Both the position numbers and the translations under genes were made by a program. The notes under the pieces are model-generated. The model saw only the letters and a list, made by a program, of their open reading frames with translations, was not told where the DNA came from and made no database searches. DNA of 64,000 nucleotides from Persebacter sp965221835 (GTDB lineage: Bacteria > Pseudomonadota > Gammaproteobacteria > Tethybacterales > Persebacteraceae), in NCBI GenBank assembly GCA_965221835.1, contig OZ244916.1, positions 558,001 to 622,000 on the forward strand. Reading direction: 5' to 3'. This document shows, piece by piece, positions 16,959 to 26,752 of this stretch (position 1 is its first letter; each line of letters opens with the position of its first letter).

Positions 16959-19268
16959 ATGAAAGACGCGCCGGTTGCCGGGCGCATTCGCGAATTGCGC
17001 CGCAAAATACGCGCCGCCGACCGGGCGTATTACGACAAAGATTCGCCGCTGATGACAGACGCCGAATATGACGAAATGTTCGCCGAATTGCGAAGTTTAG
17101 AAGAAAAAAATCCGCAGTTTCGCACGGCAAATTCGCCGACAATGCAAGTCGCCGGCAAACGCGCCGCGCGTTTTGAACCATTCGCCCATCCGTCTCCGAT
17201 GCGTTCTTTGAACAATGTGTTTGACGAAGAAGAAGCGCGCGCTTTTTTTGCCCGTGCCGAAAAAACAGGCGGCGAAGAAATTGAATGGACTGCCGAATTA
17301 AAACTGGACGGTGTCGCGCTTAATGTGTTATACGAAAACGGCGAAATGCGCGCCGCCGCAACACGCGGAGACGGCGAAACCGGCGAAGATGTCAGCGCAA
17401 ACGCCCGCACTATCGCCAATTTGCCGCAAACTATTTCCGGCATGCCGCCGTTTTTGGAAGTGCGCGGCGAAGTCGTTATTTCGTTTGCAGATTTCGCCGC
17501 GCTCAATCAGCGACAAAAACGCGAAGGCGGAAAAGTATTCGCCAATCCGCGCAATGCCGCTGCGGGAAGTTTGCGGCAACTAAATGCCCGCATCACGGCG
17601 CGCCGTCCGTTGCGATTTTACGCACACGGAATCGGCGAACAAACCGCACCTTTTCGCGGACACGCCGATTATTTGCGACAACTGCAGCGCGCGGGTTTCG
17701 CCCTCGCCGACGACCCATTTACCGCCAAAAACAAAAACGCGCTTTTTGATTATTTTCGCCGCCGCCAAGAAACGCGAAGCGAGTTGCCGTTCAGCGTTGA
17801 CGGAGTCGTTTATAAGGCGGACAATTTTCAAATGCAAAAACGAATCGGTTATGTATCGCGCGCACCGCGTTTTGCGGTCGCCCACAAGTTTTCCGCAGAA
17901 GCGGCGGCAACAAAAATTCTCGCGATAGAAACGCAAGTCGGGCGCAGCGGCGTACTCACGCCGGTCGCGCGATTGTCGCCGGTAAAAGTCGGCGGCGTTG
18001 TCATCACAAATGTAACCTTGCACAATCTGAAACATGTACAAGACGGCGTACCAGACGAAAACGGCGCACCGTGCGATATTCGCGCAGGCGACATCGCAGA
18101 AGTGTATCGCGCGGGCGATGTCATTCCGCGAGTCGGCAAAATTTTTGCACGGCGGCGCGATGCCGATTCGCGACAATGGTCGCCGCCCGAAAAATGCCCC
18201 GAATGCGGCGGCGCGATTGCGCAAGACGAAGTTTTTTTGTATTGCCACAACGCCGAATGCGCGGCACGATTGCGCGCACGGGTGGAACATTTCGCCGGAC
18301 GCAACGCGATGGATATTGAACACATCGGCGACATTGCATTAGAAAAGTTATTTGCGGCGAATCTCGTGCGCGCGCCTTCCGATTTGTATTTTTTAACCAA
18401 AGAAAATTTGTTGTCGCTGGATTTAGTTGCCGAAAGGGCGGCGCAAAATATTTTAGAATCGCTGGACAAAAGCCGCCGCACAACTCTCGCACGATTAATA
18501 TTCGCGCTGGGAATTCGCACCGTGGGTGAGACAACGGCGGCGGCGTTGGCGGCGTTTTGCGGTACGCTAAACGCATTGCGCATCGCACCGCCGGAAGCGT
18601 TGTCGCTTGTGCCGGATGTCGGTGCGGTTGTCGTTTCCGCGATTCGCGAATTTTTTGCCGCACCTGACAATATCCGCGAAATCGCCCGATTGCAAGAGGG
18701 CGGCGTGCGTTGGGACGAAACGACATTCGCGCCCGCTTCCCGTCCGCTTTCGCTGGAAATGTTTTTGACAAAAATCGCCGCTTTCGCCGCACCATATCGG
18801 CGACACGGCGAATCGCCATTGCACGGACTCGGCAAAACCGGCGCAAAAAAACTCGCCGCACATTTCGGCGATTGGAAAAGTTTGGCGGCGGCAGATGCGG
18901 CGGCAATTGAAAATGCGTTGGGCGGACGACCGGAATTGGCGGCGCGCATACAAACATTTGCGAAAGATTCGTATTATTTGGAAGTATGCGCGTTTTTGGA
19001 AAATATCGGATTTTTTTGGGGCGATTCCGCCGCACCCGACAAACCGCTTTCCGGCAAAACATTCGTGCTAACCGGCACCCTGCAAATCCCCCGCCGCGAA
19101 GCGAAACAGCGAATAGAATCGCTGGGCGGTGCGGTTTCCGGTGCGGTTTCCGCCAAAACTTATTGCCTTGTCGCCGGCGAAAAACCCGGCAGCAAAATCG
19201 CCAAAGCAAAATCTCTAAACATTCCGATATTGGACGAAGCGGCGTTGTTAAAAATTTTGGAAAAATAA
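16959..19268 (+). CDS. ligA: NAD-dependent DNA ligase
   Basis: 769 residues, slightly longer than the usual 670. The adenylated lysine is in ELKLDGVALN (about 113). The N-terminal NAD-binding domain has YYDKDSPLMTDAEYDEM, and the OB fold has AVAHKFSAEAA and VGRSGVLTPVARLSPV. The zinc finger is CPECGG...CHNAEC (about 412-434). Helix-hairpin-helix repeats follow, then a C-terminal BRCT domain (GKTFVLTGTLQIPR). It joins Okazaki fragments and repair nicks. It ends the operon, starting 2 bases after zipA. Confidence 0.95.
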   Translation: MKDAPVAGRIRELRRKIRAADRAYYDKDSPLMTDAEYDEMFAELRSLEEKNPQFRTANSPTMQVAGKRAARFEPFAHPSPMRSLNNVFDEEEARAFFARAEKTGGEEIEWTAELKLDGVALNVLYENGEMRAAATRGDGETGEDVSANARTIANLPQTISGMPPFLEVRGEVVISFADFAALNQRQKREGGKVFANPRNAAAGSLRQLNARITARRPLRFYAHGIGEQTAPFRGHADYLRQLQRAGFALADDPFTAKNKNALFDYFRRRQETRSELPFSVDGVVYKADNFQMQKRIGYVSRAPRFAVAHKFSAEAAATKILAIETQVGRSGVLTPVARLSPVKVGGVVITNVTLHNLKHVQDGVPDENGAPCDIRAGDIAEVYRAGDVIPRVGKIFARRRDADSRQWSPPEKCPECGGAIAQDEVFLYCHNAECAARLRARVEHFAGRNAMDIEHIGDIALEKLFAANLVRAPSDLYFLTKENLLSLDLVAERAAQNILESLDKSRRTTLARLIFALGIRTVGETTAAALAAFCGTLNALRIAPPEALSLVPDVGAVVVSAIREFFAAPDNIREIARLQEGGVRWDETTFAPASRPLSLEMFLTKIAAFAAPYRRHGESPLHGLGKTGAKKLAAHFGDWKSLAAADAAAIENALGGRPELAARIQTFAKDSYYLEVCAFLENIGFFWGDSAAPDKPLSGKTFVLTGTLQIPRREAKQRIESLGGAVSGAVSAKTYCLVAGEKPGSKIAKAKSLNIPILDEAALLKILEK

Positions 19269-19299
19269 CGAATTTTGGAATCGTTTTCGGGCGGAATGT

Positions 19300-19308
19300 G
19301 TTATACTT
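19300..19308 (+). promoter_or_regulatory. Extended -10 promoter shared by the Cys-rich outer-membrane protein family
   Basis: TGTTATACT followed by TTCGCA lies about 28 bases before the ATG; the paralogue at 33185 has TGCTATACT followed by TTCGCA in the same place. A GAGGAGAAAAT ribosome site follows. Confidence 0.6.
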
Positions 19309-19335
19309 TCGCAAATACAAAAGAGGAGAAAATAA

Positions 19336-21390
19336 ATGAAAAACACCATCAATAAAATCATCTTTTTCGCCGCTGTTTTGTTTGCGGCGGGATTGTCTAA
19401 CATTTCCGCAAATGCACAACAAACGTACAGCTATTATCTTGCTGATACCAATTCCGGTGTCGGTTTTAATGTTCTCTATACGGCAACGGGTTATCCATCT
19501 GCCGATGACGCAGAAGATGCGGCTGAACAGAATTGCGCCGACGGGGGTTCAGGTTCTATTGATGATTGCCGAACACATTTTATTGGAAACAGAGGCGTGT
19601 TTGGAGACACGGAGACAAATCAAGTGATTGTTTGGTCTAATGAAACTGTTTTTGGTTTAAATTTTACTGGTTTGGGTGTTGATATTGCTGCCGCTCATGC
19701 AGATTTATTTGCGAAATGTGTGGCTTCCCGAGGCATGGCGGCTTGCGCAGATACCGCTTATGCGGAAGAAAATGTATTATCTTGCGGTACCGGTACGGCG
19801 GAAGATTTAACGGATGATTGCGGCGAACGATTTACTCCGCCGCTGAATTGCGATGGCGGAAGCACGACCTGAGTGGATGGAGACGGCGATGGAAACTGCG
19901 ATTGTTTGGAAGATGCTCAGATTCAGGTAGATGCGGAGAATTGCCGTTCGCCGGAAACTTTGCAAGATTGCGTAAATGCAGGGTTCACTTCTTTTAATCC
20001 AGAAACAGTAATGTGCACAAACACCGCCCCGAATTGCACCGACAATGCAACATTAAACGATGCGGGAGTTTGCGAATGTGACCCCGGATTTCCGATTTTG
20101 GAGGAAGAGGGCGAAAATACATTTGCCTGCCGTGCCCCCCTTGTCGCAACCGATTGCGGTGACGATTTACCGGATTTTTATGACGGTTCCACATGCGTTT
20201 CAGATTGCGGTGAGGGATTTAGAAATCCTGCAAATGCGGGCGAAACTTGCATTGAGATTACCGCCGCCGATTGCGGACAAAATAACATGCCGGATTTTTA
20301 TGACGGTTCAATGTGCGTTGCCGATTGCGGGGATAATTTTGTAAATCCTGCAAATGCGGGCGAAACTTGCCGCCCGATTGCCGAAGTTTTGGCAACCGTC
20401 TCCGTTTCGCCGACATATACCGCCGAATCATGCGAAAACGCACGATGGGAAACGGAATTTGTATTCAGCAACAACAAACAAGAAGTCGCCGAAGTTTGCG
20501 GAATTCCTGTTGAACGAAACGATAATCTTCCCGCCGCCGCCCGAGAATCGCAACCGCAAATCGCAAACGGCGAAATGGCAAACGGATGCATAATTAGAAT
20601 GTCGGACGATTTTGACAAGGAAAACTCCACGCCCGACATTTCCGCCGCCGTGCGTTGCGATGACCCGGAACTTTTCGGCAATGACGGATTTCCGCAAATG
20701 CCCGAAAATTTTAATCTCGCAACCGACCGGTTAATAATTGTGGTTGCAGATGGCAGAAATCGGATTTTCTTTAACGACAACGAGATTCGGATTGCCGTTG
20801 CATCGCCGAGAAACAACGATGCCGAAGTTGCGATTATCGGGGCGGTCGGTGTTGCGATGGCGATGTATGCGATTGCCGATTTCTTGCACGACGGTCGCCC
20901 CGCCGATGCTTTCGCATTTTCGCCCGAATTCGGCTACCGCATCAGCGAAAACGATTATTTCGTGCAGGCAGGCGGCAAAATAGAATACGCCGTTAACGAA
21001 AAACTGCGGATGCAATGGTCGGCGGGGCAGACAAACACCGGCGGCGATTTCGGCGATTTCCGCTATTTATCAAAAGCGGAATATAAAGCGGATTTTTGGG
21101 CGGCGACATTTTCGGAATCGGTCAGCGGCAAAACCGCCGATTATGATTTTTCCCTTTCCGCCGATTTACAAAACGGAATCTGGAAAATCTCCCCCGTTTA
21201 CCGAATGCAATCCGAATGGAAAGAATCCGATTCCGGCATAAAAACCGAAACGCAAAACGAATTAAATCTGGAATCCGAATTCCGCTACAACAATTGGCAA
21301 ATCCGCCCGTCTGCCGGTTTCAAATGGCAAAATTTCGGGAATTTCACCGAAAACGGCAAACTCCAAATGAACGCGGTTTATCGGTTTTAA
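19336..21390 (+). pseudogene. Cys-rich outer-membrane beta-barrel protein interrupted by in-frame TGA
   Basis: One reading frame of 684 sense codons is broken by a TGA at 19870-19872; the frame is open on both sides. Before it: a signal peptide (MKNTINKIIFFAAVLFAAG) and a 150-residue Cys-containing domain. After it: DGDGDGNCDC, then EGF-like Cys clusters (CECDPGFPIL, and twice DFYDGS.CV.DCG), a hydrophobic segment and about 170 residues of alternating beta-strands ending in a terminal Phe (MNAVYRF), as in outer-membrane barrels. The intact paralogue at 33185 shares leader and barrel. TGA may have arisen from a Cys, Trp or Arg codon. Only the N-terminal 178 residues would be made unless the stop is read through. 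Confidence 0.8.
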
Positions 21391-21410
21391 TTTCGGGAGA
21401 AAAAAAGAAA

Positions 21411-21439
21411 AGGCGGCGGGGAAACTCGCCGCTTTTTTT
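21411..21439 (+). terminator. Terminator after the broken outer-membrane gene
   Basis: Arms GCGGCG and CGCCGC around a GGGAAACT loop, followed by seven T. Confidence 0.75.
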
Positions 21440-21445
21440 GGTTTA

Positions 21446-21607
21446 CTCGCCCCCGACATTTGTCGGGGGCGAAACAAGCCGCAGCAGTTTACTGCTGCAA
21501 AACCCGGCATTTTCCGCAAACGATAGACAGCGGCGGAAAAGCGGAAATTGCGGGGCGGAGTAAACTCCGCCGAACTCGTTTCGCCCCCGACAAATGTCGG
21601 GGGCGAG
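21446..21607. repeat. 162-bp palindromic element, copy A
   Basis: The ends are the same 24-base palindrome CGCCCCCGACA(A/T)(A/T)TGTCGGGGGCG in CTCG...CGAG context. Inside lie two more perfect palindromes, CAGCAGTTTACTGCTG and GGCGGAGTAAACTCCGCC. Copy B at 35020-35181 has exactly the same length and about a dozen or fewer differences by eye. Both copies sit just downstream of members of the same outer-membrane gene family. Confidence 0.85.
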
Positions 21608-21657
21608 TCGGGAAGGCGGAAATGACGGCGGGCGGGAATTTGGGAGGCGTTTGCCCG

Positions 21658-21666
21658 TGTTATAAT
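21658..21666 (+). promoter_or_regulatory. Extended -10 promoter for a leaderless BKACE gene
   Basis: TGTTATAAT, then CTTTTGT (7 bases), then ATG. The predicted +1 is one base before the start codon, and there is no ribosome site. Confidence 0.6.
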
Positions 21667-21673
21667 CTTTTGT

Positions 21674-22573
21674 ATGCTGAATGAAGTTTTTATTACTTGT
21701 GCGGTAACCGGCAGCGGCGATAGTGTTGCAAAATCGGAACATGTGCCGATTACGCCGAAACAAATTGCGGATGCCGCAATTGATGCGGCGAGGGCGGGGG
21801 CGGCGATTGTGCATTGTCATGTTCGCGACCCGAAAACCGGAAAACCATCGCGAGATCCGGAATTGTACCGCGAAACGACAATGCGCATTCGCGATTCCGC
21901 CGAAGATGTTGTTTTGAATTTGACTGCCGGACACGGTGCGGATTTGGTGTTGCCCGGTGCGGAAACGCCGCTGCCGCCCGATGCGGCGAAAACCGATATG
22001 GCGGGTGCGACCGAAAGATGCAAACATTTGGAGTTGTGCCGCCCCGAAATCGCGACATTGGATTGCGGCACGATGAATTTCGGCGAGGGCGATTATGTGA
22101 TGACAAACACGCCTGCGATGTTGCGGGCGATGGCGGTGCGCATGCGCGAACTCGGAGTCAAACCGGAAATGGAAGTTTTTGATACCGGGCATTTGTCGTT
22201 TGCCAAAAAACTCGTCGCCGAAGGATTGATAGAATCGCCGCCCCTCGCGCAGTTTTGCACAGGAATTCCGTGGGGCGCGCCGGACGATTTAAATACGCTT
22301 CTCGCGTTGGTCAACAACACGCCCGCCGGATGGATTTATTCGGCGTTTTCCATCGGGCGAATGGAGTTGCCGTTTGTCGCCGCCGCGACTCTTGCCGATG
22401 GCAATGTGCGGGTCGGGCTGGAAGATAACTTATATTTGCAAAAAGGAATTAAGGCGACAAATCAAATGTTGGTAGAACGCGCGGCGACAATTTTATCGGC
22501 GATGAATGTTCGCATTTTGTCGCCGCAAGAAGTGCGCGAAAAATTGCAAGTTCAAAAACGCGCGCCGATTTAA
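21674..22573 (+). CDS. BKACE-family beta-keto acid cleavage enzyme (probable dehydrocarnitine cleavage)
   Basis: 299 residues. The family zinc ligands are in AIVHCHVRD (His near 46 and 48) and the C-terminal part. Other family blocks: LNLTAGHGADLV, LDCGTMNFGEGDYV, EVFDTGHLSF and GIPWGAPDD. BKACE enzymes exchange acetyl-CoA with a beta-keto acid to give acetoacetate plus a new acyl-CoA. Because the next gene is a carnitine dehydrogenase-thioesterase fusion, the likely substrate is 3-dehydrocarnitine, giving betainyl-CoA (as known in Sinorhizobium). Gene gap to lcdH is 29 bases. Confidence 0.85.
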   Translation: MLNEVFITCAVTGSGDSVAKSEHVPITPKQIADAAIDAARAGAAIVHCHVRDPKTGKPSRDPELYRETTMRIRDSAEDVVLNLTAGHGADLVLPGAETPLPPDAAKTDMAGATERCKHLELCRPEIATLDCGTMNFGEGDYVMTNTPAMLRAMAVRMRELGVKPEMEVFDTGHLSFAKKLVAEGLIESPPLAQFCTGIPWGAPDDLNTLLALVNNTPAGWIYSAFSIGRMELPFVAAATLADGNVRVGLEDNLYLQKGIKATNQMLVERAATILSAMNVRILSPQEVREKLQVQKRAPI

Positions 22574-22602
22574 TTTTTTGCGGACGGCGGGCGAAATGAC
22601 GA

Positions 22603-24033
22603 ATGATTAAACGGGTGGCGATTATCGGCGGCGGCGTTATCGGTGCGGGATGGACGGCGCGGCTGGCGTTAAACGGAGTTGAAACGCGCGTATATGATCC
22701 GGATTCGGATGCGCCGCGCAAAGTCGGAGAGACGATGCAAAATGCCGCCGCTGCTATCGGCAAACTGACTTCCGCGCCGTTGCCGCCGCCGGTTGCGCCG
22801 TTGTTTGTCGATTCTATCGCCGCCGCTGTTGCCGATGCCGAATGGATTGTGGAAGCCGTGCCGGAACGCGCTGAATTGAAAAAAAATGTATACGCGGAAA
22901 TTGAATCCGCTTGTCCGGCAGACGCGCTGATTTCTTCGTCTACTTCCGGTTTTCGTCCGAGTATGTTGCAAGAAGAAATGACGAATCCGGCGCGTTTTAT
23001 TGTTGCGCATCCGTTCAATCCGGTGTATCTTTTGCCGCTGGTGGAAATTGTGTGCGGCGAAAAAACCGCGCCGCAAACGGGCGAAAATGCGGCGGAAATA
23101 TTAACTGCATTGGGAATGCGTCCGTTGCGAGTCAAAAAAGAAATTGACGCTTTTATCGCGGATCGTTTAATGGAAGCGTTGTGGCGTGAGGCGTTGTGGC
23201 TTGTGCATTCCGGTGCGGCGACGACCGCCGACATAGACGATTCCATTCGTTTCGGTTGCGGATTGCGATGGGCGCAAATGGGGACATTTGAAACTTTTCG
23301 CATCGCAGGCGGCGAAGGCGGAATGGCGCATTTCTTAAAACAATTCGGACCGTGTTTGCAATGGCCGTGGACGAAACTTACGGATGTGCCGGAATTGACC
23401 GATGATTTTGCGGAAGAAATCGCGGCGCAATCAGATGCGCAATCGTCCGGCTATTCGGTGCGCGATTTGGAACGAATTCGCGATGACAATCTCATCGCTT
23501 TTTTGCAAGGATTGAAAGCCAACAATTGGGGGGCGGGCGAAACGCTGGCGAAATGGGAAAACCGTTTGCATTCGTTAGCATCCGCACCGGAAAATATTTC
23601 GCCGCCGTTGCGCACTTTGACGAGACGGGCGCCTCGCCATTGGACGGATTATAACGGACACATCAACGAAAGCCGCTATCTGGAATGTTTCAGCGATGCA
23701 TCGGATGCGGTCATGCGCATTATCGGGGCGGACGAAAAATATGTTGCCGCCGGAAATTCTTATTTTACGGTAGAAACGCGCATTCGCAATCTGCAAGAAA
23801 TGCGGGCGGGAGATGCGATATTTTGCGATTCTACGATACTTTTCGCCGAAGGAAAAAAACTAAAATTGTTGCACGAATTGAAAAACGAACAAGGCGAAAT
23901 ATGCGCGACCGGAGAACATCTTTTAATTCATGTCAATTTAAACACGCGCCGTTCTTCCTTTCCTGCGGACGATATATTGCACCGCGCCCAAAAAATTGCC
24001 GCCGCCTGCGCCGCATTGCCGCCGTCCGATTAA
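22603..24033 (+). CDS. lcdH: Carnitine 3-dehydrogenase fused to betainyl-CoA thioesterase
   Basis: 476 residues in two parts. Residues 1-320 are a 3-hydroxyacyl-CoA dehydrogenase-like fold: NAD loop IGGGVIGAGWTARL (about 6-19), EAVPERAELKK, and the conserved AHPFNPVYLLPLVEIV. Residues about 340-476 are a hotdog thioesterase with DYNGHINESRYLE. This fusion is known for L-carnitine dehydrogenases. It would oxidise carnitine to dehydrocarnitine, and its second domain would release glycine betaine and CoA from the betainyl-CoA made by the BKACE enzyme upstream. The cell thereby obtains acetoacetate and the osmolyte betaine. Confidence 0.88.
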   Translation: MIKRVAIIGGGVIGAGWTARLALNGVETRVYDPDSDAPRKVGETMQNAAAAIGKLTSAPLPPPVAPLFVDSIAAAVADAEWIVEAVPERAELKKNVYAEIESACPADALISSSTSGFRPSMLQEEMTNPARFIVAHPFNPVYLLPLVEIVCGEKTAPQTGENAAEILTALGMRPLRVKKEIDAFIADRLMEALWREALWLVHSGAATTADIDDSIRFGCGLRWAQMGTFETFRIAGGEGGMAHFLKQFGPCLQWPWTKLTDVPELTDDFAEEIAAQSDAQSSGYSVRDLERIRDDNLIAFLQGLKANNWGAGETLAKWENRLHSLASAPENISPPLRTLTRRAPRHWTDYNGHINESRYLECFSDASDAVMRIIGADEKYVAAGNSYFTVETRIRNLQEMRAGDAIFCDSTILFAEGKKLKLLHELKNEQGEICATGEHLLIHVNLNTRRSSFPADDILHRAQKIAAACAALPPSD

Positions 24034-24104
24034 CAGAAATTTTGATGCAAAATAAAATCGGCGAAAAAAGTAATTTTATTTTTAATTACGGAATTCTGCC
24101 ACAT

Positions 24105-24192
24105 TTTTTAATTGCGACAAAAACGAAGTTTTCTGAAAATTCCGCCGAACTTTTTAATTCCGAAAAAAACGAAGTTTTCTGAATTTTCCGAA
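24105..24192. repeat. Two 47-base direct repeats between lcdH and ybbP
   Basis: TTTTTAATT(G/C)CGA followed by AAACGAAGTTTTCTGAA occurs twice, 47 bases apart. Read on the minus strand each copy has GAAAAC-TTC-GTTTTT, a small hairpin with a T-rich side, so the pair may end the ybbA-ybbP transcript. Nothing else is seen in 24034-24241. Confidence 0.5.
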
Positions 24193-24241
24193 ATTTCAAT
24201 TGAAAAACTTAAAGTGATTTCGGTGTTCGGGAATGGCGAAG

Positions 24242-26752
24242 TTATTCGTTGCGGATGATGGCGAGCGGAGGTTGGCGCACCCATTTGGCGATTCCGGCGC
24301 AACCGAAAATGAGAAATAATGTCACGCCGCCGCAAGCGACAACAAGCGGGGAACCGTCGCCGATATTCCAATGCAAATCAAAAATATGTTCCACCACGAG
24401 TTTGCCGGCGATGAGTCCGAAAATAATCGCCGGCAAAAGTGCCGCCGCCGCCATTGCCGCAAACTCCGCCATTCCTTTTATGATTAATGCGCCGGTCGAC
24501 GCGCCCAACAATCTTAAAGTAATAGCATCGCGCACGCGCCGCCGTTGCCCGTCCATCAGCGAGGCGACAATGACGGGTGCCGCACCAAACAACATAAACA
24601 ACGCCGCCGCTTGCAACAACAGCGACACATTTTCCAGAAGTCGCCGCCCGACTTCAAACACCGCGCTCATCGCAATCGGGGTGATGTTCGGAAACGCGCG
24701 GACGATTTCCAGTTTGGCGCGATTTTCGTCTTCGGGCGGCAAAAACGCCGCGCCCATCAGCGAATAAGGCGCATCGCCGAACGGGCGGCGGTCCAAAATG
24801 ACGACAAAATTAATGTCAAAACTCTGCCAATCAATTTCGCGAAAACTCGTAATGACGGTCGTCAAACGCCGCCCCAAAATTGTCAGTTCCAACTCGTCGC
24901 CGAGTTCCAGCCCGAACGCATCCGCCGCGCCGCTGTCAAAAGATGCTTGCGGGCGGGTTTCGGAATCGTCCCACAAAACGCCGTCCGATACTTTGCTCGC
25001 GCCGATGTAGTCGCCGTTTTCGGTCCAGGTCAGGGCGCGGTCGTTGCCGAGTATCCAGCGAAAATCGGACGGCGCATCAATGTCGGCGGAATCGCGTCCG
25101 CCGATAGCGGCGATTTTTCCGCGCAAAAACGGAATCGTCCGCAAGCGCGATTTTTCGCTTACCGCCGTCAATGTTTTTTGTAGCGATTCGCGTTGTTCGG
25201 TGCGCGCGCCGGTCAGATAAAAAGTCGGTGCTTCTTGCCGCAGTGTGTCGTTGATGCGGGCGGCGAAGTTGCCTTCAATATTGAGAATCGCGACCAGCAA
25301 CGCCATTCCGACCCCGAGTGCGACAACGCCGGTTGCGGTTTGACGGCGATTGCGCGCGACCGCCGACAAACCCCACGAAAAGGGCGGCGGCAAACGCCGT
25401 GCCGCCGCACCCGCCATTCCCGCACATGCGGCGGAAAGCGCGTACAATACCGCCGCCGCCAACGCAATCGCGCCCGCCGCAAACTTTTCGCGCCATTCCA
25501 AAGGCAAAAACAGCAACGCCGGAATCCAGACGGCGGCGGCAATTAAAATGTCGCGGCGCGAATAGGGCGGCGAATCTTGTTCGTTGCCGCCCGCATTGAA
25601 TAATGCCAGCGGATTGACTCTGCCGGCGCGCGAAACCGGCAACACCGCAAACGCCGCGCCGGTCGCTGTTGCAACCAAAATTGCTTTGAAAAACGCCGCC
25701 CATGGCCAATGCGGCGAAAGCGGCAACGGCAACGCCGAAGACAAATACGGCGCCGCCTGATAAGAAAGTGCCGCCCCGCAAATCGCGCCCGCCAACGCGC
25801 CGCCGGCAATGAAAATCGCCGCAATTTTCAGATAAACGCGGGCGACAAGCGTCTCGCTTCCGCCCAACATTTTAACGACCGCGATGGCGCGCATGCGGGC
25901 GCGCAAAAATGCCGAAGTCGCGCCGCCGATTCCGATTCCGGCGGTGAGAATTGCGGCGAGCGACATGATGGACAAAAACGCGCGCATTCGTTCCACAAAA
26001 CGGCGCAAACCCGGCATTGCCGCCGCCGCCGCGCGCACATTCCAGCCCGCTTCGGGAAAGGCGGTCTGCAATCGCGCCGTCCATTCGTCGACGCTTTCGC
26101 CTTCGGCAAGACGGACGCGCGCAAATCGGGACGACAACATTCCCGCACCGGAAAAGTTGCCGCCCGCCGCCGCCGATTCGCCCGCCAAAATGAGCGGTGC
26201 CGCCATCCACATTCGCGGGTCGGGGTCGGGTTCGGCGGTGACCACCTCCGCGATTCGCATCGTCAAACCGGCGGCGGAAAAAGTGTCGCCGGGACGCAAG
26301 TTTGCCAACTCCAAAAAATCCGTATCCACCGCCGCCGGATAAACGCCGTCCGCATCCTCCGCCGATAACAATGCTTGCAAATCGCCGCCGCCTTGCAATT
26401 TTAATTCGCCGTACAGCGGATAGGCGGAATCGGCAATTTTGACGCGCGTCATTTGCGCGTTGTCATCTGCAACCGCCAGCACGGCGGCGACACGGACAAA
26501 CGAAACACCGGCGGCATTGTCGCGCAACCATTCTTCTTCGGGCGGAGAAAAATCGCGCGCGCGCAAACGCACCGAAACATCGCCGCCCAGCAAAGTCCGC
26601 GCCGAAGACGCAAACGACCGTTCAAAAGTATCGGCAAGTGCCAGCACCAAAGTCAATGCGGCGGCGGCAAAAGCGGTCGTCAATGCGGCGAGGGCATACA
26701 GGCGCGTTTCGCCGCGCAACTCGGCGCGCAAAAGCGAAGATTCAGCCGACAT
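24242..26752 (-). CDS. ybbP: FtsX-like ABC transporter permease (YbbP type)
   Basis: 836 residues when started at MSAESSLLRAELRG (ATG at 26752), which overlaps the ATPase gene by 11 bases. One N-terminal helix, a large periplasmic domain (about 45-260), three helices (around MRAFLSIMSLAAILTAGIGIGG), a second membrane block (about 390-490), another periplasmic domain and three C-terminal helices. This ten-helix MacB/FtsX-like layout matches YbbP. It works with the ATPase YbbA; the transported or extracted molecule is not established in the family. tesA lies divergently upstream, as in Escherichia coli. Confidence 0.9.
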   Translation of the reverse strand: MSAESSLLRAELRGETRLYALAALTTAFAAAALTLVLALADTFERSFASSARTLLGGDVSVRLRARDFSPPEEEWLRDNAAGVSFVRVAAVLAVADDNAQMTRVKIADSAYPLYGELKLQGGGDLQALLSAEDADGVYPAAVDTDFLELANLRPGDTFSAAGLTMRIAEVVTAEPDPDPRMWMAAPLILAGESAAAGGNFSGAGMLSSRFARVRLAEGESVDEWTARLQTAFPEAGWNVRAAAAAMPGLRRFVERMRAFLSIMSLAAILTAGIGIGGATSAFLRARMRAIAVVKMLGGSETLVARVYLKIAAIFIAGGALAGAICGAALSYQAAPYLSSALPLPLSPHWPWAAFFKAILVATATGAAFAVLPVSRAGRVNPLALFNAGGNEQDSPPYSRRDILIAAAVWIPALLFLPLEWREKFAAGAIALAAAVLYALSAACAGMAGAAARRLPPPFSWGLSAVARNRRQTATGVVALGVGMALLVAILNIEGNFAARINDTLRQEAPTFYLTGARTEQRESLQKTLTAVSEKSRLRTIPFLRGKIAAIGGRDSADIDAPSDFRWILGNDRALTWTENGDYIGASKVSDGVLWDDSETRPQASFDSGAADAFGLELGDELELTILGRRLTTVITSFREIDWQSFDINFVVILDRRPFGDAPYSLMGAAFLPPEDENRAKLEIVRAFPNITPIAMSAVFEVGRRLLENVSLLLQAAALFMLFGAAPVIVASLMDGQRRRVRDAITLRLLGASTGALIIKGMAEFAAMAAAALLPAIIFGLIAGKLVVEHIFDLHWNIGDGSPLVVACGGVTLFLIFGCAGIAKWVRQPPLAIIRNE

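Noticed and set aside
19866..19920. Selenocysteine at the TGA of the Cys-rich gene
   Set aside because: I see no convincing SECIS-like hairpin directly downstream, and the protein family is not a known selenoprotein.
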